The notes beneath the pieces were generated by a model. It had not been told where the DNA came from and did not search any database. It worked only from the letters and a program-made list of their open reading frames with translations. A stretch of DNA of 64,000 bases from Rhodoblastus sp963748385. Lineage in GTDB: Bacteria > Pseudomonadota > Alphaproteobacteria > Rhizobiales > Beijerinckiaceae. Below are positions 54,676 through 61,938 of this stretch, in pieces. The stretch's first letter is position 1, and each line of letters opens with the position of its first letter. The DNA lies in the NCBI GenBank assembly GCA_963748385.1, contig CAVVIQ010000012.1:1-64000 (forward strand), read 5' to 3'. The position numbers and the translations under genes were made by a program.

Positions 54676-56121
54676 ATGCGACAGGGACCACCGGCGGAAG
54701 CCGTCATTCCTCAACGGCGAAAGGCGATCTTTTACGGCTTTGCGCTGACCGGCTCGGCGCGGCTGGGGGAATTCGCCGTCCTGCTGCTTCTCGGCCTGAT
54801 CCTGCGTCATTGGCGCGCGCCGGCCGAACTGGCTGCGCCGATCCTCGTCGCGCCTTTCACCGCCGCCGCCTTTTCGATTCTCGCGTACGCCGGCGGCGCC
54901 TATGGACTTTCCGTCCTGCGCGCGCCTTTCGAAGGATTTTTGCGCGCCGCCGGCGCCTGGGTCGGCGCCATGCTCGGCGCCGCGGCCCTGGGCTTCGTCT
55001 TCGGGGCGCACGAACTTTCGACGCGCGGCTGGCTCGGCCTGTGGCTCGCGGCGGGCCTGTTCTGCCTGCTCGGCTTGCGGCTGCTCGCCGCCTTCGCCGC
55101 CTCCCTGTTCGCCCGGCGCGGCAGACTGGACCGCTATGTCGTGATCGTCGGCGGCGGCCCGCAAGCGGAGGATCTTCTGCGCGAGCTTTCCAGGGCGTCC
55201 CTTCCCGATGTCCGCATACTCGGCCTGTTCGACGATCGCTGCGACGACCGCGTCTCCGATCTCGTCGCGGGCTTTCCCAAACTGGGGACCGTCGACGACC
55301 TGATCGGCTTCGCCCGGAATGTCAGGGTCGATCAGATCCTGTTCGCGCTGCCGGTCCATGCCGAGGCGCGCATTCTCGACATCCTGAGCCGGCTGTGGGT
55401 GCTGCCGATCGACATCAGGCTGGCGGCCCACGCCAACCGTCTGCGCTATCGCCCGCGCGCCTATTCCTTCCTCGGCGACGTGCCCCTGTTCGATCTGATC
55501 GACAGGCCGATGTCGGAATCGGCCATCGCCGCCAAGGCCGCCTTCGATCGGGTCGTCGGCCTCGCCCTGACCGCGCTGTTTGCGCCGGTCATGCTTGCGG
55601 TGGCGGCCGGGGTGAAATTGTCGTCGCCGGGTCCGATGCTGTTCCGGCAGGAAAGGTTCGGCTTCAACAACGAGAAGATCACCGTCTACAAGTTCCGCTC
55701 GCTTTACGTCGATCGATGCGACCACGACGCCCGCCGCCTGGTGACGCGGGACGACCCGCGCGTGACGCCATTCGGGCGCTTCATCCGGCGAACCTCGCTC
55801 GACGAGCTGCCGCAACTTTTCAATGTGCTGAAAGGCGAGCTCTCGCTGGTCGGGCCGCGCCCCCACGCGCTCGGCGCCGCGGCGGAGGGCCAGGCCTATG
55901 AAGAGATCGTCGACGGCTATTTCGCGCGCCACAAGGTCAAGCCGGGCCTGACCGGCTGGGCCCAGGTCAACGGCTGGCGCGGCGAAACCGACACGCTGGA
56001 GAAGATCCAGCGCCGGGTCGATTACGATCTCGACTATATCGAGAACTGGTCGATCTGGCTCGACCTCCGCATTCTCGCCCTGACCCCGCTCGCCCTGGCG
56101 CGCGGCGGGAACGCCTATTGA
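54676..56121 (+). CDS. undecaprenyl-phosphate sugar-1-phosphate transferase (WcaJ-like)
   Basis: A 481-residue polyprenol-phosphate hexose-1-phosphate transferase that primes repeat-unit assembly. Four N-terminal spans (about 15-150), a nucleotide-binding-like middle (VIVGGGPQAEDLLRELS), a fifth hydrophobic segment (about 295-318) and the catalytic domain KITVYKFRSLY, TRDDPRVTPFGRFIRRTSLDELPQ, LVGPRPHA. ATG 54676 is used; GTG 54646 is possible. Confidence 0.9.
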   Translation: MRQGPPAEAVIPQRRKAIFYGFALTGSARLGEFAVLLLLGLILRHWRAPAELAAPILVAPFTAAAFSILAYAGGAYGLSVLRAPFEGFLRAAGAWVGAMLGAAALGFVFGAHELSTRGWLGLWLAAGLFCLLGLRLLAAFAASLFARRGRLDRYVVIVGGGPQAEDLLRELSRASLPDVRILGLFDDRCDDRVSDLVAGFPKLGTVDDLIGFARNVRVDQILFALPVHAEARILDILSRLWVLPIDIRLAAHANRLRYRPRAYSFLGDVPLFDLIDRPMSESAIAAKAAFDRVVGLALTALFAPVMLAVAAGVKLSSPGPMLFRQERFGFNNEKITVYKFRSLYVDRCDHDARRLVTRDDPRVTPFGRFIRRTSLDELPQLFNVLKGELSLVGPRPHALGAAAEGQAYEEIVDGYFARHKVKPGLTGWAQVNGWRGETDTLEKIQRRVDYDLDYIENWSIWLDLRILALTPLALARGGNAY

Positions 56122-56191
56122 GCGCGGGGCGCCCGACCTCTTTTTTAACATTCGTCATTTAAAAAGGGCGCTGTTGCGGAATTGTGCCCCG

Positions 56192-57388
56192 ATGTCTTCT
56201 TGCGAGCCAGGCCTGCGCATACTCCATGTGTTCAGGGCGCCCGTAGGCGGCCTGTTTCGTCATGTCCTGGACCTTGCGCGGGAGCAGTCGGCGCGCGGCC
56301 ACGCCGTCGGAATGATCACGGATTCGCTCACCGGCGGCGAGACCGCGGAACGCCAGATCGCCGCGATCGCGCCGCTGCTGCGGCTTGGCGTCACGCGCTT
56401 TCCCATGCGCCGGAAGCCCCATCCCAGCGATTTCCCGGCGATCGCCCGCGTTTGCCATGTCATCGGCCGGTCCAGGCCCGACATCGTCCACGGCCACGGC
56501 TCGAAGGGCGGCCTCTACGCCCGCGCCTCGGGCTTCCTGCCGGGCCTCGGCGATCCCCTGCGCGTCTATACCCCGCATGGCGGCAGTTTCCATCAGCAGC
56601 CCGGCCATGCGCTGTACATGGCGGTCGAGCGGATCGTCGCCGGCCAGACCGACCTCCTGCTGTTCGAGAGCGACTTCATCGCCGGCGAATATTCCAGGGA
56701 CGTCGGGTCCACGCGCGCGCTGAAGCGGGTCGCCAAGAACGGCCTTCGCCCCGAGGAGTTCACGCCGGTCGCCGCGGCGCCCGGAGCGGCGGAATTCGTC
56801 TATATCGGCGAATTATCCGCCTATAAGGGCGTGGACACGCTGATCGAGGCGCTGGCCGCGCTGCATCGCGACGGAGAAGGCGAGGCGAGGCTCGCCATCG
56901 TCGGCTCGGGCTGTGAATTCGAGCGCCTCGCCGCCATGGTCGAAACTTTCGGACTCAACCGCGCCGTCGCCTTTTTCGGCGCCATGCCGGCGCGCGAGGC
57001 CTTTGCGCTCGGGCGGATCGTCGTGGCGCCGAGCCGCGCCGAATCCCTGCCCTATCTCGTCATGGAGGCGATCGCCGCCGGCAAGACCGTCATCGCCACC
57101 GATGTCGGCGGCATGAACGAAATCTTCGGGCCCTTGAAAGACCGACTGATCCCGCGCGACGACCGGCAGGCGCTGGCGCGGGCCATGGCCGCAGCCCTGC
57201 GCCGCGACCCCGACGAAGCCGCCGCCGAACGCGCGGAGCTGGCGCGAAATGTCGCGACCCATTTCAGCGTCGAGGTCATGGTGGACAGGGGCCTCGACGC
57301 CTATCGCGCGGGCCTCGCACGCAAGGGCCGCGCGCCGGAGGCCGCGCCAGCGGGCGCTTCTGGAGGCGCTTCCGGGAACGCTTCATGA
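56192..57388 (+). CDS. glycosyltransferase family 4
   Basis: A 398-residue GT-B enzyme adding sugars to the lipid-linked repeat unit. ILHVFRAPVGGLFRHVLDLA opens the acceptor domain, DIVHGHGSKGG lies near 94, and the donor site has EFVYIGELSAYKGVDTLIEA plus VAPSRAESLPYLVMEAIAAGK (EX7E) near 280-300. ATG 56192 is used; TTG 56174 is an alternative. It overlaps the polymerase gene by four bases (ATGA). Confidence 0.9.
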   Translation: MSSCEPGLRILHVFRAPVGGLFRHVLDLAREQSARGHAVGMITDSLTGGETAERQIAAIAPLLRLGVTRFPMRRKPHPSDFPAIARVCHVIGRSRPDIVHGHGSKGGLYARASGFLPGLGDPLRVYTPHGGSFHQQPGHALYMAVERIVAGQTDLLLFESDFIAGEYSRDVGSTRALKRVAKNGLRPEEFTPVAAAPGAAEFVYIGELSAYKGVDTLIEALAALHRDGEGEARLAIVGSGCEFERLAAMVETFGLNRAVAFFGAMPAREAFALGRIVVAPSRAESLPYLVMEAIAAGKTVIATDVGGMNEIFGPLKDRLIPRDDRQALARAMAAALRRDPDEAAAERAELARNVATHFSVEVMVDRGLDAYRAGLARKGRAPEAAPAGASGGASGNAS

Positions 57389-58662
57389 CCGAAACCGCCC
57401 TCGCCGCGCCGCTCGCGGCGCCCCGCCGCCGGACCTTCGATTACGGCAAGCTGGTCAATGGTTTCTTCTGGCTGACCGTCGCCAGCGGCTCGGTGGTGTT
57501 CTTCGAGCCGTCGCCCTATGACATTCTGATCCTGATCACCCTCGCGTTGTGGTGGATCGGCGGCTTCACCATCCACCGCGCCATTCTGCCCTTCGTCCTG
57601 TTCTTGTCGCTATGGACCCTCGGCGGCTTCGTCTCGCTCATTCCTTATTGGAACGAGCCCGACCCCGTCAGTTTCATGTTCCACACCCTGTTCATCGGTT
57701 CGACCGGCCTCTTCTATGCGCTGTTCCTCTCCAACCAGACCGCGCGCCGCGCCGAGCTGCTGCTCTCGGCCTATGCCGTCTCCTGCGTCCTCGCCTCCGT
57801 GATCGCCGTGACGACCTGGCTCTCGGCCTTCGACGGAAGCGGCGACTGGGTCAAGGACGGCCGCGCCATGGCGCCCTTCAAGGATCCGAACGTACTCGGC
57901 TCCTATATGGTGACCGGCGCCCTTTACCTCATCCAGCGCCTGCTTCTCGGCCGTTTCCGCTTCTGGTGGCTGGTCGTCCCGAGCCTCGCCATGATTTTGG
58001 CCGCCCTGTTCCTGTCCTTCTCGCGCGGCTCCTGGGGCGCCATGGTGGTTTCGACCGCGATGGTCGTCGGTTTCCTCATCAAGACGGCGGATACGCGCCG
58101 CATGCGGCTGCGGGTCCTGGCGGGCGCAACGGGCGTGATCCTTGCCGTTTTCGTCGGACTCATGGGCGTTTTGAGCGTCCCGGACGTTCGCGACTTCTTC
58201 TTCGATCGCGCCCAGGCGGCGCAGGACTATGACAGCGGGCCGAACGGGCGCTTCGGCAACCAGCAACGGTCGATCCCGATGTTGTTCGACCTGCCCAATG
58301 GTTTCGGGCCTCTGCGCTTCCGCATCACCTTCGGCCTTGAGCCCCATAATTCCTATATCAACGCCTTCGCCTCCAACGGCTGGCTCGGCGGTTTCGCCTT
58401 TATCAGCCTGACTTTCGCGACTTTTTTCGTCGGCTTCCGCCAGTGCCTCACCCGCCATCCCTGGCTCCGGCAAGCGCAGGTGCTGTTTTCCTCAACCTTT
58501 GTCTATTTCGCGCAAGGGCTGCAAATCGACATCGATCATTGGCGCATGTTCTATGTCTCGCTCGGCGCCGTCTGGGGCATCGAAGCGGCCCGGCGGCGCT
58601 GGCTCGCGCGCGGGGAACAGCGCGCGCCGATAACGCGAAATCCCGACGACGGCTACTTGTGA
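57385..58662 (+). CDS. O-antigen ligase/polymerase family membrane protein
   Basis: A 425-residue protein with about ten hydrophobic spans and a large loop near 270-320, the architecture of Wzy/WaaL proteins. The SFSRGSWGAMVVSTAMV segment (near 212-228) matches the Wzy_C signature start. It probably polymerises the exopolysaccharide unit. Tightly coupled to the GT4 gene; 18 bp precede the next ATG. Confidence 0.85.
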   Translation: MTETALAAPLAAPRRRTFDYGKLVNGFFWLTVASGSVVFFEPSPYDILILITLALWWIGGFTIHRAILPFVLFLSLWTLGGFVSLIPYWNEPDPVSFMFHTLFIGSTGLFYALFLSNQTARRAELLLSAYAVSCVLASVIAVTTWLSAFDGSGDWVKDGRAMAPFKDPNVLGSYMVTGALYLIQRLLLGRFRFWWLVVPSLAMILAALFLSFSRGSWGAMVVSTAMVVGFLIKTADTRRMRLRVLAGATGVILAVFVGLMGVLSVPDVRDFFFDRAQAAQDYDSGPNGRFGNQQRSIPMLFDLPNGFGPLRFRITFGLEPHNSYINAFASNGWLGGFAFISLTFATFFVGFRQCLTRHPWLRQAQVLFSSTFVYFAQGLQIDIDHWRMFYVSLGAVWGIEAARRRWLARGEQRAPITRNPDDGYL

Positions 58663-58680
58663 GGGTCCCTGGAGCAGGCC

Positions 58681-60261
58681 ATGGACAGACGCCAATTCAT
58701 CCGGTCGATCCCCGCCGCAGCCGCAGGCCTGCTCCCCGCCTCGGCGGCTTTTGCGGCGGACCCGGCCTATTCTGTCGCGATCGAGGATTCCGCGGTTTTG
58801 ATCGGCCCCGCGCTTTCTTCCTCGGGCGCGCGGACGCAAAGCCTGTCGCTCGCGGGCGCCGCCGCCGCCGCCGCCATGGCCGGCAAGCCGCTCCATATCC
58901 TGCCGGGAACCTATCTGACCGCGGGCTTCGCGATCACTTCGCCCCTCGAAATTTTCGGCTCGCCGGGAACGGTGGTGATCCGGCCGGCGAGCGAATCCTG
59001 TTTCAATATCGACATTCGGCCTCCGGCCGGCTCGTCGGTGATCGTCGGCGTGACCATCAGGGGGATCGGCTTCTGGGGCGGCGGCTTCGATTTCGTGGTC
59101 GGCGTGGATCAGGAACAACGACTGGTCGATCCCTTTCTCAGCCGGGCCATGCCGAAATTCAACGCTTTGGTCACCGCCTGCCGGGCCAAAAATCTGATCG
59201 TCGAGGAATGTACCTTCGGCGGCTCGGGCGCCGGCGGCCTGGCCCTGTGGCGATGCGAAAACGCCTCGGTGACCAGGAATGAAATCCACGACAGCAATCT
59301 CGCGCTTTATTCCGCGCAAGGTCGGGACAATCTGTTCGCCGACAATGACATCCACGACAACCGAAATTACGGCGTCCTGGTGGAGCAATGGCCGCCGGCG
59401 TCCGATGGCGCCATCATTCGCAACAACCGCATCCGAAACACGGCGGCGAGCTTCGGCGCCAATCCATCGAAAGGAGTCGTCGGCGGCAGCGGTCCCTATG
59501 GCAATGGCGTCGCCGCTTTTTACGCCCATGACGTCCTGGTCGACGGCAATTCGATTTCGGACTCGGCCTTTTCGGGCGTGCGGATGAATGCCTGTTTCGA
59601 CCCTCGGATCGTCAACAATGCGATCCATCGATCCGGCGAAACCGCGATCATGATCGAACGCCCGGGCACGGATGTCCAGACGCCCAATGGCCATCGTTAC
59701 GAGGGCGGCGTCGTGGCCAACAATATTGTCGCCGACGCGAGCGAGGGCGTTTCCGTCACCAATTCCTGGCAAGGCGGCCGGCGCGTCGCGATCTCCGGCA
59801 ACCAGGTCCGATCGATCGCGCGCGCGACACTCCACACCAGCGATCCGGATTGGCCGGTCTATTCCACCTATGGCGACGGAATTTACGCCGAAGCGGATGT
59901 CGACATCGTCGGGAACATCATCGAAAGCTGCGACGGCTGCGGGATCTACGTGGCGCCGGCGGCGATCAGGAACAGCACGATCAAGACCGCCGCCAATGTT
60001 TCGAGCAATATCATCAAGAACACGAAATGGGGCGTCGGATTCTGGAAGGGTTCGGACCCCCCATTCGGATTCACCCTGATCCAGGGCAACATGATCGAAG
60101 GATCGACGCGCGGGGCGATCATGGCGGTGACCTCCACGGAACCGCCGACCAATGGAACGAGAACCGAAGACGACGGTCGGGACTACGGAACGCTCGACAA
60201 CGGGCTTTATATCGGCAAGCCATATCCGGTCGTCAAAATTGGCTTGAACTACGCTTTTTGA
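58681..60261 (+). CDS. Tat-exported right-handed beta-helix protein (TIGR03808-like)
   Basis: A 526-residue exported protein with a twin-arginine signal (DRRQFIRSIPAAAAGLLPAS). Many parallel beta-helix turns follow (NLIVEECTFGGSGAGGLALW, NLFADNDIHDNRNYGVLVEQ, VLVDGNSISDSAFSGVRMNA). The alphaproteobacterial TIGR03808 family has this design. Placement at the end of the EPS operon suggests a lyase- or epimerase-like action on the polymer, which is inference. Confidence 0.85.
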   Translation: MDRRQFIRSIPAAAAGLLPASAAFAADPAYSVAIEDSAVLIGPALSSSGARTQSLSLAGAAAAAAMAGKPLHILPGTYLTAGFAITSPLEIFGSPGTVVIRPASESCFNIDIRPPAGSSVIVGVTIRGIGFWGGGFDFVVGVDQEQRLVDPFLSRAMPKFNALVTACRAKNLIVEECTFGGSGAGGLALWRCENASVTRNEIHDSNLALYSAQGRDNLFADNDIHDNRNYGVLVEQWPPASDGAIIRNNRIRNTAASFGANPSKGVVGGSGPYGNGVAAFYAHDVLVDGNSISDSAFSGVRMNACFDPRIVNNAIHRSGETAIMIERPGTDVQTPNGHRYEGGVVANNIVADASEGVSVTNSWQGGRRVAISGNQVRSIARATLHTSDPDWPVYSTYGDGIYAEADVDIVGNIIESCDGCGIYVAPAAIRNSTIKTAANVSSNIIKNTKWGVGFWKGSDPPFGFTLIQGNMIEGSTRGAIMAVTSTEPPTNGTRTEDDGRDYGTLDNGLYIGKPYPVVKIGLNYAF

Positions 60262-60337
60262 CCCGCGCCGCCGGCGTCGAAATCATCCGACTTGCGGCGC
60301 CATCTTGCGGAAAACCCCATGAATTGTCGAAATTGGG

Positions 60338-60414
60338 TGGTACCGCCACCCCGGCTCGAACGGGGGACCTCTAGATCCACAATCTAGCGCTCTAACCAAC
60401 TGAGCTATGGCGGC
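60338..60414 (-). tRNA. tRNA-His (anticodon GTG)
   Basis: A complete 77-nt cloverleaf including CCA: acceptor GCCGCCA/TGGCGGT, D-arm AGCTCAGTTGGTTAGAGC, anticodon arm CTAGA-TTGTGGA-TCTAG and T-arm CCCCG-TTCGAGC-CGGGG. The base before G1 is A, not G, and position 73 is A. The lack of encoded G-1 and the presence of A73 is the special form known in many alphaproteobacteria, with an adapted HisRS. Confidence 0.95.
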
Positions 60415-60543
60415 TGAAATTCCCGCGGAACCTATAGCGGCGCGCGCGCGAAGGCAAGACCGTCGCGCGCGCAATTTTGACGCCTTCTTCCTCGTCGCGC
60501 GGGAAAACGGAACGGCGAGGCGAAGCGCCTCGCCTTCCGCGGT

Positions 60544-61260
60544 TCAGCGCGATTTGAACGTCTTTTCGATACGCTCCACGAGCGGGGCGGCGGCTTCGGT
60601 GGCGACCTGTCGGGCCAGCGCGGCAAGCTCGCTGGCCTGGGCGGTCAAGGCCGCATATTGCTTGCGCATATGTTCGCTCTGCAAGGCGATCGCCTCACTG
60701 ACGCCGCGGACTTTGGCAAGCGCGTGGACATATTCCGTCGCCGCGGCGGCGTTGGCGTGATAAGCCTCCATCGCCTTGCTCGAAAAAGCCTGAAGGCTCT
60801 TGCTCGCGGGGAAGAAGGAGCTCTCCGAAGGCACGGGGGCGGGCGCCGCCGCCGGTGTCGCCGGCTTCGCGGGCTCTGCGGATTTGGCGGGCGCCGCCGA
60901 CTTGGGGGGCGCCGCGGACTTGGCCGCCGCCGCCGACTTGGCGGGCGCCGCCGACTTGGCGGGCGCCGCGGCCTTGGCGGGCTCCGCGGCCTTGGTGAGC
61001 TCCGCGGCCTTGGCGGCGGCCGGAGCCGCTGGCTTGGCCTGGGACTCGGCGACAGGCGCAGCGGACGCCTTGGCGACAGGCGCGACAGGCGGCTTTGCCG
61101 CGGGCGCTACAGGCGCAGCAGGCGACTTGGCCACAGGCGCGACAGAGGGCTTAACCGCGGGCGCGGCGGGCGCCGCGACTGCGGAGGGGACGGGCGCCTT
61201 GGCGACAGGCGCCGCGGCGGCGGGCGGCGCCGCTTTGGTTTTGCGCGGTCCTTGGGGCAT
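60544..61260 (-). CDS. phasin with Ala/Lys/Pro-rich N-terminal region
   Basis: A 238-residue protein. Residues 1-140 are low-complexity repeats (APVAK, PAKSAA and similar), basic and histone-H1-like. Residues 145-238 are a phasin_2 type helical domain (FFPASKSLQAFSSKAMEAYH, LQSEHMRKQYAALTAQASEL). Phasins coat polyhydroxybutyrate granules; the basic tail could bind DNA, as proposed for some granule-nucleoid linkers. Its ATG overlaps the stop of the upstream phasin by one base (TAATG). Confidence 0.82.
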   Translation of the reverse strand: MPQGPRKTKAAPPAAAAPVAKAPVPSAVAAPAAPAVKPSVAPVAKSPAAPVAPAAKPPVAPVAKASAAPVAESQAKPAAPAAAKAAELTKAAEPAKAAAPAKSAAPAKSAAAAKSAAPPKSAAPAKSAEPAKPATPAAAPAPVPSESSFFPASKSLQAFSSKAMEAYHANAAAATEYVHALAKVRGVSEAIALQSEHMRKQYAALTAQASELAALARQVATEAAAPLVERIEKTFKSR

Positions 61261-61631
61261 TATTTCGATTCCGTCGTGTGGGTGACGACTTTCTTCACGG
61301 CCTCGCCGATCGTTTTGGCCTGCTCCTGCGCGGCCGCGACCTGAGTCTTCAGATATTCGGACTGGATCGAGAGAATTTCCTTGGGATCCTTGGCGTGGAT
61401 CAGTTTTTCGGCGAGATCGAAAGCGGCCTTCACATTGGCTTCGGCGAAGCCGATCGCCTTGGAGCCGACTTCCTTGGCGCTGGCGGCCATCGATTCCGCA
61501 GCGGCCTCGGACTGAGCGCTCGCCTTCTGCGCGGCGGCGACGAAGCTCTCGAAGGCCTTCCGGGCCTGATCGACCGACTTCTCGGCGAACTCGCGGACTT
61601 CCGCAGGAATTTCAAGATGGGGAGTGTTCAT
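61260..61631 (-). CDS. phasin family protein
   Basis: A 123-residue granule-associated protein. AEKSVDQARKAFESFVAAAQ, AFDLAEKLIHAKDPKEILSI and LKTQVAAAQEQAKTIGEAVK are typical phasin_2 sequence. ATG 61631 has a GAGGATC site. First gene of a two-phasin operon; a pair of PhaR-like operators lies 92-120 bp upstream. Confidence 0.9.
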   Translation of the reverse strand: MNTPHLEIPAEVREFAEKSVDQARKAFESFVAAAQKASAQSEAAAESMAASAKEVGSKAIGFAEANVKAAFDLAEKLIHAKDPKEILSIQSEYLKTQVAAAQEQAKTIGEAVKKVVTHTTESK

Positions 61632-61938
61632 GGAAAGATCCTCGCTTTTGCGGCCGGGCCTGACAAATTCCCTTCGCCGCTGGTGATCTGGCATTGCGGG
61701 TTGACTTATATCGAGGAATTTGCTGCGTCGCAACTTTCATTGTGCGCCGCAACATGGATTTTATCATGGAACCAAATTAGATATTAATCATGAGCGCAGG
61801 GCGCGTGAAATGAAATGGATCAAATGTGGATTCCGCGCGGCGGACGTGATTTAGTTTTCGTTAAGCGCGTCAACCCGCTGCGCCGAGTCGCGGTCGCGGG
61901 AAGGCGCCGGGAAAAGCCGACGAGCATGGCCGGGAGTC
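61632..61938. other. divergent region of phasin operon and kinase
   Basis: About 307 bp, relatively AT-rich, holding two TGCN3GCA motifs (61724-61751). No additional gene seen. Confidence 0.45.
61724..61751. promoter_or_regulatory. candidate PhaR operator pair
   Basis: TGCGTCGCA (61724-61732) and TGCGCCGCA (61743-61751), both TGC-N3-GCA, start 19 bp apart (about two helical turns). This is the type of site bound by PhaR repressors, which release phasin genes when PHB accumulates. Confidence 0.55.
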
